Of a stretch of 39,900 nt of DNA, positions 30,269 to 39,900 are shown piece after piece. The translations under genes were made by a program, and so were the position numbers. The stretch's first letter is position 1. Every line of letters begins with the position of its first letter. The DNA comes from Solirubrobacterales bacterium (GTDB lineage Bacteria; Actinomycetota; Thermoleophilia; Solirubrobacterales; 70-9), in contig VRUE01000002.1 in NCBI GenBank assembly GCA_019456285.1, positions 14,028 through 53,927 on the forward strand, in the 5' to 3' direction. Under the pieces are notes generated by a model. The model had not been told where the DNA came from. It was given only the letters and a program-made list of their open reading frames with translations, and searched no databases.

Positions 30269-31753
30269 ATCCGAAGCCGCGGAGGGACCGCGGTCGGCCA
30301 GCCCGCGGGCCAGCTCGACCAGGAGGCGGACGCCGTAGCCGCTGGCGTCCTTGCCGGTGTACTCGCGGCCTGCGTCCCAGGCGGTGCCGGCGATGTCGAC
30401 GTGGGCCCAGGGGGTCTCGCCGACGAACTCCTCGAGGAATGAGCCGGCGTAGATCGTGCCGGCCTTGCGCTTCGCCGCGGCGTTGGTGAGGTCGGCGACC
30501 GTACCCTTGGTCAGCTCCTTGTACTCGGGGTGCAGGGGGAGGCGCCAGGCCAGCTCGCCGGTCGTCTCCGCCGCCTTCTCGACCTCTGCGGCAAGCTCGT
30601 CGTCGTTGGAGATCAGTGCCGCGTAGGTCGATCCCAGCGCGATCAGCACGGCGCCGGTCAGGGTCGCGAGGTCGACGATCCGCTCCGCCCCCAGCTCCAC
30701 CGCGTAGGTGAGGGCGTCGGCGAGGATCAGACGGCCCTCGGCGTCGGTGTTGTTGACCTCGACCGTCTTGCCGTTGTACTGGGTGATCACGTCGCCGGGC
30801 TTGATCGCCGTTCCCGAGGGCATGTTCTCGGTGGCGGGAACGACCGCGACCAGGTCGACGGCCAGCCCCAGCTCGGCGATCGCCGCCACCGCCTCCAGCA
30901 CCGCGGCGGCGCCGGACATGTCCATCTTCATCTCGTGCATCGAGGCCGAGGACTTCAGCGAGATGCCGCCGGTGTCGAAGGTGACTCCCTTGCCGACCAA
31001 GCCCAGGGTCGGCCCTGAGCCGCCGCCCGCGTAGCGAAGGACGATCAGCTTCGGCTCCTCCTCGGTCCCCTGGCTGACCGCGACCAGCCCCCCCATCTTC
31101 CTGGCGGCGATCTCCTCGCGGCCGAGCACCTCGACGCTGACCGCGTCGTCGGCCGCGGCGATCTCCTCGGCGCGGCCAGCCAGGTGGGAGGGGGTGGCGA
31201 CGTTGGAGGGCAGGTTCTGCAGGTCGCGGGCGCGGTTCTGCGCCGCGGCGCAGACCCGGGCGGTCTCGGCCGCCGCGGCCACGCCGTCGGGCGCCAGCAG
31301 GGTCAGCGACTCGATCGGGGGCGGGGGAGGGTCGTCCGGGTCCCGGCCACGGAAGCGGTCGAAGCGGTAGGCGGCGAGGATCGTGCCGGTGACCAGCCCC
31401 GCGGCGGTCGCGGCGTCGTCGTCGGACACCGGAAGCGCCCAGGCCAGCGACTCCGCCTCGAGCCTGCCCGCCTCCTTCGCGGCGAGCGCCGCGGCGACCC
31501 GGGCGCGCTCGGCGTCCATCTCGTCGCGCTTGCCGAGGCCCACGACCAGCGCCCGACCGGGGCGCTCCGGGTGGAGCAACGCCAGCTTCTTGAAGGCGCC
31601 TCCGGCGTCGTCGGCGCCGGCTGCCCCGGCAAGCCCGGCGGGCAGCTCCTCACCCCGATGCAGGCCGGCCACGAGCAGGTCGGCGCCCGCCTCGGGGATC
31701 TGGTGCTGGCTGACCTCGACCCTCACGGCGGCCGAGTCTACGCGCTTGGGCAC
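30260..31753 (-). CDS. pepA: Leucyl aminopeptidase (M17)
   Basis: A 497-residue M17 metallo-aminopeptidase that removes N-terminal residues from peptides in the cytoplasm. The two-zinc active site is read in [20 protein letters not shown] (Lys and Asp ligands), [15 protein letters not shown] and the signature [15 protein letters not shown]. The N-terminal macro-like domain is shorter and acidic/Ala-rich. C-terminal [20 protein letters not shown] is also typical of the family. GTG 31753 is the upstream start, with an in-frame GTG ten codons in as an alternative. The thiolase is divergent across about 90 bases. Confidence 0.93.
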   Translation of the reverse strand: MPKRVDSAAVRVEVSQHQIPEAGADLLVAGLHRGEELPAGLAGAAGADDAGGAFKKLALLHPERPGRALVVGLGKRDEMDAERARVAAALAAKEAGRLEAESLAWALPVSDDDAATAAGLVTGTILAAYRFDRFRGRDPDDPPPPPIESLTLLAPDGVAAAAETARVCAAAQNRARDLQNLPSNVATPSHLAGRAEEIAAADDAVSVEVLGREEIAARKMGGLVAVSQGTEEEPKLIVLRYAGGGSGPTLGLVGKGVTFDTGGISLKSSASMHEMKMDMSGAAAVLEAVAAIAELGLAVDLVAVVPATENMPSGTAIKPGDVITQYNGKTVEVNNTDAEGRLILADALTYAVELGAERIVDLATLTGAVLIALGSTYAALISNDDELAAEVEKAAETTGELAWRLPLHPEYKELTKGTVADLTNAAAKRKAGTIYAGSFLEEFVGETPWAHVDIAGTAWDAGREYTGKDASGYGVRLLVELARGLADRGPSAASDSH

Positions 31754-31842
31754 GCAGCTCGGCGAGCCCTGCCGCTATCGTCCCGGCGGGGCAAGGCGCC
31801 CACCGATTCACACTTCACGACTTCGCAGAAGAAAGGCAGTAG

Positions 31843-33027
31843 ATGCCCAGCACAGTCATCCTTGGAACCGCGCGCACTCCCTTCGGCAAGATGAGTGGGA
31901 GCCTCTCCTCGCTCGATGCGACCGACCTCGGCGGCCACGCGATCGAGGCCGCCCTGGAGCGCTCCGGCGTCGCCGCCGAGCAGGTCCAGCAGGTCGTCTT
32001 CGGCCAGGTCCTGCAGGCCGGCCAGGGGCAGATCCCCTCGCGCCAGGCCCAGATCAAGGGCGGCATCCCGAAGGAGGTCCCCTCGGAAACGATCAACAAG
32101 GTCTGCGCATCCGGGATGCGCTCGCTCGGGATCGCCGACATGGCGATCCGGGCCGGCGACACCGAGGTCGCGGTGACCGGCGGCATGGAGTCGATGAGCC
32201 AGGCGCCGCACCTGCTGCCCGGCGCCCGCTTCGGCTACCGGATGGGCCACGTCGAGATGATCGACGCGATGGTCCACGACGGCCTCACCAACCCCTTCAC
32301 CGAGGAGCAGATGATCAACGAGGCGAGCGAGGTCTCCAACGAGCTGGAGATCACCCGCGCCGACATGGACCGCTACGCCGAGCGCTCGCACCGGCTGGCC
32401 GCGGAGGCGACCGACGCCGGCCGCCTGGCCGAGGAGATCGCCGGCGTCACCGTGAAGTCGCGCAAGGGCGAGACGACGGTCGAGGTCGACGAGGCGATCC
32501 GCCCCGAGACGACGGTCGAGGCCCTGGCCGGGCTGCGGGCGATCGGCGGCGAGGACGCCACCCACACCGCCGGCAACGCGCCCGGCGTCAACGACGGCGC
32601 CGGCGCGATCGTCGTCTCCTCCGCCGAGTGGGCCGAGCGGGAGGGGCGCACTCCGCTGGCCCGCGTCCTCTCCTACGGCACCGTCGCCGACGACTTCCCC
32701 TACCTGGCGAGGACCCCCGCCAACGCCGCCAAGCAGGCGCTGGAGAAGATCGGCAAGAGCCCCGAGGACGTCGACCTCTGGGAGATCAACGAGGCCTTCG
32801 CCTCGGTGGCGCTCAACTCGGTGCGGATGCTCGGTGTCGACGAGGAGAAGGTCAACGTGAACGGCGGCGCGATCGCCTTCGGCCACCCGATCGGCGCCAG
32901 CGGCGCCCGCATCGTCGGCGCCTTGGTGCATGAGCTCGGCCGTCGGGGCGGGGGTTTGGGTGTGGCCGCTATTTGTTCCGGTGGGGGACAGGGAGATGCG
33001 ATCGTGCTGGAGGTGGCCTCGCAGTAG
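31843..33027 (+). CDS. Acetyl-CoA C-acetyltransferase (thiolase)
   Basis: A 394-residue thiolase. The nucleophile is Cys88 in [11 protein letters not shown], the general base is His348 in [15 protein letters not shown], and Cys378 in [11 protein letters not shown] is the second catalytic cysteine. [16 protein letters not shown] is the family signature. Length and motifs fit the biosynthetic/degradative acetoacetyl-CoA type rather than the long trifunctional ones. AGAAAGG about ten bases ahead of ATG 31843 is its Shine-Dalgarno. It directly precedes the mutase large subunit and lies among acyl-CoA genes, so it probably performs the last cleavage step or condenses acetyl-CoA. Confidence 0.93.
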   Translation: MPSTVILGTARTPFGKMSGSLSSLDATDLGGHAIEAALERSGVAAEQVQQVVFGQVLQAGQGQIPSRQAQIKGGIPKEVPSETINKVCASGMRSLGIADMAIRAGDTEVAVTGGMESMSQAPHLLPGARFGYRMGHVEMIDAMVHDGLTNPFTEEQMINEASEVSNELEITRADMDRYAERSHRLAAEATDAGRLAEEIAGVTVKSRKGETTVEVDEAIRPETTVEALAGLRAIGGEDATHTAGNAPGVNDGAGAIVVSSAEWAEREGRTPLARVLSYGTVADDFPYLARTPANAAKQALEKIGKSPEDVDLWEINEAFASVALNSVRMLGVDEEKVNVNGGAIAFGHPIGASGARIVGALVHELGRRGGGLGVAAICSGGGQGDAIVLEVASQ

Positions 33028-33136
33028 CGCGGCCGCTGCAAACCGGCGCCTGGTGTTGTCCTCGGCCACCCGGCGGCCCCGCCCCGCCGCTTCCCGCCCC
33101 GCCGCTGAGGCCCTCAGTCACGCCTAGACTGTCGCC

Positions 33137-34759
<1,623 letters not shown>

Positions 34760-34762
34760 GGC

Positions 34763-35096
34763 CTACTCGTAGGTGTACGGGATCGTCACCTTCGGGTCTT
34801 TGCGCCAGAGCGCTCCATAGATCGGTCGGGCGCCGATCTCCTTCGGGCCTTCGACTTTCGTCTCGGGCGCCGGCTGGCCGGGCACCGCAGTGATCGTCGG
34901 CGTGCCGACCTTCATGCCCTTGGCTGCCCACTTCGGCGGGAAGACAATGCTGACGCTCATCTTCGCACCGCCTGGGAGTGAGGATGCCGCGCCGCATCCA
35001 GTTATGCAGCGTGCGGGAGTCGATGCCGGTCAGCTCTGCCAGCTCGGGGAGGCTGAAATCGCCCGTGGCGAGGGTGTCAGGCTCAGTCTTCGGCAT
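34763..35096 (-). pseudogene. Frameshifted MerR-type helix-turn-helix protein
   Basis: From ATG 35096 the reading frame gives MPKTEPDTLATGDFSLPELA then ELTGIDSRTLHNWMRRGILT, a MerR-like helix-turn-helix start. It then degenerates and would run antisense into the mutase gene. One base shift near 34970 (in CACTCCCAGG) joins it to a second frame reading PGGAKMSVSIVFPPKWAAKG and ending IGARPIYGALWRKDPKVTIP, which stops at 34763. The composite is about 110 residues. It could be a real frameshift, a sequencing error or two overlapping genes (an internal ATG at 34960 exists). It converges with the mutase gene. Confidence 0.5.
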
Positions 35097-35335
35097 GACT
35101 CGACCTTCTTCTATCAGCGTCGGGTCTTTGGAACTTTGGCGCCAGCGAAAAGATGGCGGATTCTAGGAGAACCGCCGCTAGCTAAGCGATCGCCGGTTGC
35201 AGGACCAGGCGACAACGGTCGGCCAATGGTTGCTCCCGACTGACCTTGGAGAGGTATGCCGCTGCGTCCAGTCGATTTGCGGTCAGTCTATAGTCGGGCT
35301 ATGGTGGGATCAGGCCATCGAAAGAGGGAGTAGAT

Positions 35336-35743
35336 ATGTCAGACAACTGGATCAAGTCTCTGGGGATGGGAGCACGTGGGCATCAGCTTCGCGATGACTG
35401 GGGCAACGAGCGGGACGGCCTGCTCCGCAGGGCCCTCACCTTTGCCCGGCGGCCGGGGCTCGCGAACGGCGATGGCGTTGTGCTCTACGCCGCGGGGGTC
35501 GGCCTCTTTTTTGCAGTCGGCAAGGTCACCAGCCACCCCTACCTCGACGAGACCGATACCACCCCCTGGCCGTGGCGAGTGCATATCGAGCTCGACCAGT
35601 CGCGGGAGTTCCTCCACGACGGGGAGCCGTTGGAGCTGCTGAACGTCGAGGAGCGTGACCTTCGCAAGGTGATCAAGCGCCGAAGCCACATTCGGCTCTC
35701 CGAGGCCGAGTTCGAGGCAGCGGTGAGAGCGCTCCGCGCGTAG
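35336..35743 (+). CDS. Small protein with a PUA/EVE-like fold
   Basis: A 135-residue protein. GDGVVLYAAGVGLFFAVGKV, then SHPYLDETDTTPWPWRVHIE and a C-terminal VIKRRSHIRLSEAEFEAAVR look like an EVE/PUA-type beta-barrel: a Gly-Asp turn, a hydrophobic strand pair, a Trp-Pro-rich strand, and an RxSHxRLxxxEF helix end. EVE domains bind modified bases in DNA or RNA and are often found beside restriction or defence genes. GGGAG seven bases ahead of ATG 35336 supports the start. The assignment is by pattern only; a plain hypothetical protein is the alternative. It belongs to the small gene island between the mutase subunits. Confidence 0.6.
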   Translation: MSDNWIKSLGMGARGHQLRDDWGNERDGLLRRALTFARRPGLANGDGVVLYAAGVGLFFAVGKVTSHPYLDETDTTPWPWRVHIELDQSREFLHDGEPLELLNVEERDLRKVIKRRSHIRLSEAEFEAAVRALRA

Positions 35744-35776
35744 GCATGCAGGAGCCCCGCCATAGATGAGGCTGAA

Positions 35777-36313
35777 TTGATCGAGCACGAGTGGGTTCAC
35801 CTGACCGCGGAGCAGCTCAGTGCCGACTCGGCACTCGTTCATGCGATCGAACGCTTCCACGCACCTCCTGGGCGTGCGGGTGACGCCGCGGCGGCGTGGC
35901 TCAAAGAGGGAGCTCTCAAGGAGACGAGCCACGTCGCCACTTATGTGCTGCTCATCGAGAGCGAGGTCGCCGGCTTCTACTCGTTGGGAATGAGCGAGGT
36001 CGAACTACGATCGCAGCACCGCAAGGGGATCTCGGCGAGCCATCCGCGCCAGGGGGCCGTGCTCATCCTCTGGCTCGCGCGAGCCGCCAAGGCGAACGTG
36101 GACACCGCAACCATCTTTCGCCACGCAGTCGGTATCGCACAGATCGGCTCGCGGAGAGTCGGCGCGGCCGTCATTGCTGTGGACCCCTTCGACGCCGCGA
36201 CCGAGGACTACTGGCGGCAGCACTTCGGCTTCCGCGCAGCGCTCACCAAGCGACCAGATGCCGATGGCGAGCAACGAAGCCGGCTCTGGCTGCCGCTCTT
36301 TCCCGAGATCTAG
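35777..36313 (+). CDS. GNAT-family N-acetyltransferase
   Basis: A 178-residue protein with the GNAT core: [20 protein letters not shown]-type strands ([20 protein letters not shown]), a middle [20 protein letters not shown] and the last helix [14 protein letters not shown], where the FGF ends the acetyl-CoA fold. The N-terminal [20 protein letters not shown] is like the helix of TacT-type toxins, but no DUF1778 antitoxin is next to it. The target is unknown. TTG 35777 with GAGG eight bases upstream is the only workable start. Its stop shares CTAG with the minus-strand ORF at 36310. Confidence 0.7.
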   Translation: MIEHEWVHLTAEQLSADSALVHAIERFHAPPGRAGDAAAAWLKEGALKETSHVATYVLLIESEVAGFYSLGMSEVELRSQHRKGISASHPRQGAVLILWLARAAKANVDTATIFRHAVGIAQIGSRRVGAAVIAVDPFDAATEDYWRQHFGFRAALTKRPDADGEQRSRLWLPLFPEI

Positions 36314-36504
36314 GCAGGCTGCCTGACGCGCGTGCTTGGCCGCGTGGTTTCCGCCACGTACTGCTCTGCGTTCAGGCAGAACTCGCGCCACCGCTCATCG
36401 AGGCGGGCCTTTGCCAGCTCGTCCGCGTCGATTACCGTCTGCGTCTCAACCGCCTGCCCAGAGTCGGTCGAAGCCGCGAGGACATGTTTCTGATCGTCGG
36501 CCAT
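36310..36504 (-). CDS. Small hypothetical protein of 64 residues
   Basis: [20 protein letters not shown], then [20 protein letters not shown] and [20 protein letters not shown]. The composition is acidic then basic, without the Arg/Ala/Pro bias of shadow frames, which supports a real gene. It is predicted soluble, with a short central helix. There is no clear Shine-Dalgarno. It could be an antitoxin-like partner of the convergent GNAT gene, with which it shares its stop codon, but the family is not recognised. Confidence 0.45.
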   Translation of the reverse strand: MADDQKHVLAASTDSGQAVETQTVIDADELAKARLDERWREFCLNAEQYVAETTRPSTRVRQPA

Positions 36505-36624
36505 TGCGATTCAAGGGTAGCGGCTAACAGGCCGGAACCGAAATCATCCCGGATCTTCTGGGCGTGGCCTCGGCTGTTTCCCAGGCAAGCCGGCAGCTCA
36601 GTTGGCCAAGTAGTCTTGCGCTCG

Positions 36625-37044
36625 ATGGAGGCAGCCACCGCCCGCAAGATCCGCGTCGTCGTCGCCAAGCCCGGCCTCGACGGGCACGACCGCGGCGCCA
36701 AGATCATCGCCCGGGCGCTGCGCGACGCCGGCATGGAGGTGATCTACACCGGCCTGCACCAGACCCCCGAGCAGATTGCCGAGACGGTGATCCAGGAGGA
36801 CGCCGACGCGGTCGGGCTCTCGATCCTCTCCGGCGCCCACATGACGCTGGTGCCGCGGGTGGTGGAGCTGCTGGCCGAGCAGGGCGTCGACGACGTCCTG
36901 GTCACGGTCGGGGGCACGATCCCCGCCGACGACATCCCCGAGCTGAAGAAGCTCGGCGTCGCCGCGGTCTTCACGCCGGGGTCCGGAACCGACGAGATCG
37001 TCGAGTTCATCCGCGATGGCGCGGCGGAGCGGCACGAAGCGTGA
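36625..37044 (+). CDS. B12-binding small subunit of the acyl-CoA mutase
   Basis: A 139-residue cobalamin-binding domain of Rossmann type. [20 protein letters not shown] contains the DxHxxG motif with His21 as lower axial cobalt ligand, followed by the [20 protein letters not shown] and [20 protein letters not shown] loops that hold the corrin tail. It completes the split mutase whose barrel subunit is encoded at 33137. Usually the two genes are adjacent; here about 1.9 kb of unrelated genes separates them. ATG 36625 gives a clean family start; a longer frame upstream has no homology. EtfBA follows. Confidence 0.95.
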   Translation: MEAATARKIRVVVAKPGLDGHDRGAKIIARALRDAGMEVIYTGLHQTPEQIAETVIQEDADAVGLSILSGAHMTLVPRVVELLAEQGVDDVLVTVGGTIPADDIPELKKLGVAAVFTPGSGTDEIVEFIRDGAAERHEA

Positions 37045-37076
37045 CGAGGATCACGCCGAATAGCACATGTCCGCGT

Positions 37077-37106
37077 GTATAGATAGACTGACTGACTAGT
37101 CAGTCA
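37077..37106. promoter_or_regulatory. Promoter -10 and 18-base perfect palindrome ahead of etfB
   Basis: TATAGA (37078-37083) resembles a -10 box. Immediately downstream TGACTGACT (37089-37097) and AGTCAGTCA (37098-37106) form a perfect 18-base palindrome. Its position around the transcription start would let a dimeric repressor of TetR type block transcription. Acyl-CoA-sensing TetR regulators controlling Etf genes are known, so this is a plausible site. Confidence 0.65.
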
Positions 37107-37128
37107 ACCAGCCCGAGGAGGCTTGAAC

Positions 37129-37920
37129 TTGAAGATCTGCGTCCTGGTCAAGGAGGTACCGGACGCCGCCGTCCAGAAGCGCATCGACCCCGACACGATG
37201 CGGCTGGACCGCAGCGGCGAGAAGAACCTCAACCCCTTCGACACCCACGCCATCGAGACCGCCCTGCAGATCAAGGAGGGCGGCGCGATCCCGGTCGAGG
37301 AGGTCGTCGCGGTGACGATGGGCCCCGACTCCGCCGTCCGCGCCCTGCACAAGGCCGTGGCGCTCGGCGCCGACCGCTCGGTGCACCTCTCCGACGACGC
37401 CCTGGTCGGCTCCGATGTCTGCGCGACCGGCTACGCGCTGGCCAAGGTGCTGGAGCCCGAGAGCCCGGACCTGGTGCTGCTCGGCCAGCAGTCCGACGAC
37501 GGCGAGTGCTACACGATCGGCGCCGTGGTGGCCGACCACCTGAAGATGCCCTCGCTGACCCAGGTGGTCAAGCTCGACGTCGCCGACGGCAAGCTGCGCT
37601 GCGAGCGCCAGGCCGAGTACGGCTACGACACGGTCGAGGTGGAGCTGCCGGCGGTGATCAGCGTCGGCGACGCGATCAACGAGCCGCGCTACCCCAGCCT
37701 GAAGGCGATCATGGGGGCGAAGAAGAAACCGCTGGACGCGAAGGCGACCGCCGATGCCGGGATCGACTCCGGCATGGTCGGCGAGCCCGGCTCCAAGACC
37801 GCGGTCCTGGCGCTCAACCCGCCGCCCGCCAAGCAGGCCGGGGAGATCATCGAGGACGAGGACACCAACGAGACGGTCGAGAAGATCGTCGCCTGGCTCG
37901 ACGAAAGGAAGCTCCTGTAA
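37129..37920 (+). CDS. etfB: Electron transfer flavoprotein, beta subunit
   Basis: A 263-residue adenine-nucleotide alpha-hydrolase-fold subunit. It starts MKICVLVKEVPDAAVQKRID and contains LNPFDTHAIETALQIK, ALGADRSVHLSD and the ETF-beta signature LLGQQSDDGECYTIGAVVAD, with VELPAVISVGDAINEPRYPS (signature 2) and the AMP-binding region. Together with EtfA it takes electrons from acyl-CoA dehydrogenases. TTG 37129 is chosen over TTG 37123 because GAGGAGG (37115-37121) then has the normal seven-base spacing. It is separated from etfA by a one-base overlap (TAATG). Confidence 0.95.
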   Translation: MKICVLVKEVPDAAVQKRIDPDTMRLDRSGEKNLNPFDTHAIETALQIKEGGAIPVEEVVAVTMGPDSAVRALHKAVALGADRSVHLSDDALVGSDVCATGYALAKVLEPESPDLVLLGQQSDDGECYTIGAVVADHLKMPSLTQVVKLDVADGKLRCERQAEYGYDTVEVELPAVISVGDAINEPRYPSLKAIMGAKKKPLDAKATADAGIDSGMVGEPGSKTAVLALNPPPAKQAGEIIEDEDTNETVEKIVAWLDERKLL

Positions 37921-38891
37921 TGGCTGGCATCCTGGTCTACGCCCTCCACGACGGCGAGGGCAACTTCAACAAGAACGCGCTCGGGGCGATCTCCAAGGCG
38001 GCCGAGCTGGGCGGCGAGCTGGGCGGCGAGGCCGCCGCGCTCGTGGTCGGCGATGTCGCCGACGACGCCTGCGCCTCGCTCGGCAACTACGGCGCGGCGA
38101 AGGTCTACCGGGCCAAGGACGTGCCCGAGGGCCTCGCCCCGCCGATCGTCGACGCGATGGCCAAGGTGATCCAGGACGAGGGGTTCGGCTACGCGCTGTT
38201 CGGCGGCGGTCTGCTTGGCTTCGAGATCGGCGCCGGGCTGACCGCGCGGCTGAGCGCCGGGGTGACGATGGAGGTGACCGAGGTCAAGGTCTCCGACGGC
38301 AAGCTGGTCGCCGAGCGCCCGATCCTCCAGGACTCCCAGATCGCCGACGTCGGCTACGTCGCCGAGCCGGGGATCATCATCGGCCGCCTCAACGCCTTCG
38401 ACGCGAACGAGACCGGCGGAAGCGCCGAGGTCGTCGACGTCGACGTCGAGCTGTCCCCCTGGTCATCCAAGGCGAAGCTGATCCAGCGCGGCGAGCAGCG
38501 TGGCGCCGACGTCAACATCGAGGACGCCGAGATCCTGGTCGGCGGCGGTCGCGGCCTCGGCGCCGCGGACGGCTTCAAGCTCTGCGAGGAGCTGGCCGAG
38601 TCGATGGGCGGCGCCGTCGCGGCGACCCGCGCCGTGGTCGACGCCGGCTGGTACCCCTACGCGGCCCAGATCGGCCAGACCGGCAAGACGGTCGCGCCGA
38701 AGCTGTACCTGGCCGCCGGGATCTCCGGCGCGATCCAGCACAAGGTCGGGATGCAGGGCTCGGAGAGCATCCTCGCGATCAACAAGGACCCCAACGCGCC
38801 GATCTTCGAATTCTCGGACCTCGGCGTGGTGGGCGACCTGCACAAGATCGTCCCCAAGCTGACCGAGGCGATCAAGGCAAGGCGCGGGTGA
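37920..38891 (+). CDS. etfA: Electron transfer flavoprotein, alpha subunit
   Basis: A 323-residue FAD-binding subunit. It starts MAGILVYALHDGEGNFNKNA and has AELGGELGGEAAALVVGDVA, then GGLLGFEIGAGLTARLSAGV. The C-terminal FAD motif is GQTGKTVAPKLYLAAGISGA, then QHKVGMQGSESILAINKDPN. Heterodimer with EtfB; carries two electrons from acyl-CoA dehydrogenases to ETF-quinone oxidoreductase, whose gene follows in this window. ATG shares its A with the etfB stop. Confidence 0.95.
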   Translation: MAGILVYALHDGEGNFNKNALGAISKAAELGGELGGEAAALVVGDVADDACASLGNYGAAKVYRAKDVPEGLAPPIVDAMAKVIQDEGFGYALFGGGLLGFEIGAGLTARLSAGVTMEVTEVKVSDGKLVAERPILQDSQIADVGYVAEPGIIIGRLNAFDANETGGSAEVVDVDVELSPWSSKAKLIQRGEQRGADVNIEDAEILVGGGRGLGAADGFKLCEELAESMGGAVAATRAVVDAGWYPYAAQIGQTGKTVAPKLYLAAGISGAIQHKVGMQGSESILAINKDPNAPIFEFSDLGVVGDLHKIVPKLTEAIKARRG

Positions 38892-38947
38892 TTCCACACC
38901 ACGCGCATCCGGATGACGCGCGCGGCATGAGGTCAACCGCGCCGCAG

Positions 38948-38973
38948 GGCGGCTGAGCGCGCGCTCAGCCGCC
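38948..38973. promoter_or_regulatory. 26-base perfect palindrome between etfA and the ETF-QO gene
   Basis: The 13 bases from 38948 (GGCGGCTGAGCGC) are the exact reverse complement of the 13 ending at 38973. In RNA they form a long stem with no unpaired loop, or a cruciform in DNA. No T-run follows, so it is not a classic terminator. It could set the ratio of EtfBA to ETF-QO or be a protein binding site. Confidence 0.45.
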
Positions 38974-38988
38974 GAGAAGGAGCAGGAG

Positions 38989-39900
38989 ATGCCGGCAGTA
39001 GCACCCAGCGAGTTCCCGCCGCCGTTCGACCCAGCCGACGTGATCGGCCCGCCGACCGATCCGGAGGAGGAGCGAATCGAGGTCGGCATCGCGATCGTCG
39101 GCGGCGGGCCCGCCGGGCTCGCCTGCGCGATCAAGACGATGCAGCTGCTCGGTGACGAGCCGGAGCTGACCGAGAAGCTGGGCGAGGTCCCGGTGGCGGT
39201 GATCGAGAAGGGCAAAGTCGCCGGGGCGCACCTGCTCTCCGGGGCCAACATGCGGCCCTCGGCGATGAAGGAGCTGTTCCCGGACCTCGATCCCTCCGAC
39301 TGGCCGGTCTACCAGGAGGTGACCAAGGACGCCGTCTACCTCCTCACCTCGAAGATGGCGCTGCCGCTGAAGCCGATGCCGCCCAACTTCCGCAACCACG
39401 GCAACTACGTCACCTCGGTCTCCAAGCTGGGCCGCTTCCTCTCCGACAAAGCCGAGGAGGCGGACGTCTACATCCTCGCCGAGACCGCGGCGACCAAGCT
39501 GCTGGTCGAGGACCGGGTGGTGAAGGGCGTGCGCTCCGGCGATCGCGGCCGCGACAAGGACGGCGAGGAGCTGGCCAACTTCGAGCCCGGCTCCGACGTC
39601 GTCGCCAAGGCGACCGTCTTGGCGGAGGGGACGTTCGGCTACCTCAGCCACGCGGCGCTCGACTACTTCGACCTGAACGGCGTCGATCCGCAGCGCTGGG
39701 AGCTTGGGGTCAAGGAGGTCTGGGAGGTGAAGGAGCCGCTCGACCGGGTCATCCACACGATGGGCTGGCCGCTGCGCAAGTCGCCGAGATACAACGAGTT
39801 CGGCGGCAGCTTCATCTACCCGATGGGCGAGGACAAGGTCTGCATCGGCCTCGTGGCCGGGCTCGACTACACCGACGCGACCTTCAGCTGCCACGACGCA
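38989..39900 (+). CDS. Electron transfer flavoprotein-ubiquinone oxidoreductase (partial, runs off the window)
   Basis: The open frame from ATG 38989 has no stop to the window end: 304 codons are visible, about half of the family. The FAD loop is AIVGGGPAGLACAIKTMQLL, followed by the family landmarks VIEKGKVAGAHLLSGANMRP, NYVTSVSKLGRFLSDKAEEA and KATVLAEGTFGYLSHAAL. ELGVKEVWEVKEP and HTMGWPL are characteristic of ETF-QO and FixC. The enzyme passes electrons from reduced ETF to quinone at the membrane; the C-terminal iron-sulfur and quinone-site parts lie beyond the window. GAAGGAG six bases upstream of the ATG is its Shine-Dalgarno. It completes the chain from acyl-CoA dehydrogenase to respiration. 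Confidence 0.95.
   Translation, partial: MPAVAPSEFPPPFDPADVIGPPTDPEEERIEVGIAIVGGGPAGLACAIKTMQLLGDEPELTEKLGEVPVAVIEKGKVAGAHLLSGANMRPSAMKELFPDLDPSDWPVYQEVTKDAVYLLTSKMALPLKPMPPNFRNHGNYVTSVSKLGRFLSDKAEEADVYILAETAATKLLVEDRVVKGVRSGDRGRDKDGEELANFEPGSDVVAKATVLAEGTFGYLSHAALDYFDLNGVDPQRWELGVKEVWEVKEPLDRVIHTMGWPLRKSPRYNEFGGSFIYPMGEDKVCIGLVAGLDYTDATFSCHDA

Overview
The window is very GC-rich double-stranded chromosomal DNA, densely coding on both strands. It has frequent ATG/GTG/TTG starts, short stop-start overlaps and the third-codon GC bias of a high-GC actinomycete. Four things fit Actinomycetota, and by inference the Thermoleophilia/Solirubrobacterales side: a mycobacterial Rv3030-3031-3032-like glucan cluster, a tandem ArsA-like ATPase pair, PSK-type VapBC, and a complete-looking type IV pilus assembly locus. 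No rRNA, tRNA, CRISPR array or intact insertion sequence was seen.

Layout. (1) 1-2079: a Phd/VapC toxin-antitoxin pair, then an autoinhibited Fic protein behind an unusually AT-rich promoter full of palindromes. (2) 2080-10702: a type IV pilus locus. It opens with what reads as a GEMM-I (cyclic-di-GMP) riboswitch in front of the major pilin, followed by a strong terminator. Three minor pilins with large extracellular domains, the prepilin peptidase, PilM, PilN, PilO and a last membrane protein of unknown family follow. (3) 10714-12886: an HxlR regulator with three clustered cysteines and a long protein with a possible HEPN-like region. (4) 12883-18940: two ArsA/Get3-like ATPases (minus strand), divergent from a ParA-like ATPase translationally coupled to an FtsZ with a long N-terminal extension, then a gamma-glutamyltranspeptidase-like enzyme. 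(5) 18941-24794: an intergenic inverted-repeat element, a Rv1264-like adenylate cyclase, a methyltransferase, and the methyltransferase-GH57-GT4 cluster that in mycobacteria makes methylglucose lipopolysaccharide. (6) 24888-26232: VapBC and a hexapeptide-repeat acyltransferase. (7) 26266-39900: acyl-CoA catabolism. It holds MeaB, a PRC-barrel protein, acyl-CoA dehydrogenase, aldehyde dehydrogenase, leucyl aminopeptidase, thiolase, a B12-dependent acyl-CoA mutase in two subunits, EtfB, EtfA and the start of ETF-quinone oxidoreductase, which runs off the window.

How the parts fit. In region 7 the dehydrogenase passes electrons to EtfBA and then to ETF-QO and the quinone pool. The mutase with its MeaB chaperone handles branched acyl-CoA skeletons. 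The mutase large subunit carries Phe70/Ala97/Gln188 at the specificity positions, which is the isobutyryl-CoA mutase pattern rather than the methylmalonyl-CoA mutase pattern. Its two subunit genes are separated by about 1.9 kb of small accessory genes (a frameshifted MerR-type regulator, a PUA/EVE-like protein, a GNAT protein and a small ORF).

The strongest leads for new biology are the riboswitch-controlled pilus operon, the ParA-FtsZ coupled pair, the mutase specificity signature with its inserted island, and the mycobacterial-type polysaccharide cluster outside mycobacteria. All identifications come from reading the sequence by eye; no database search was run.
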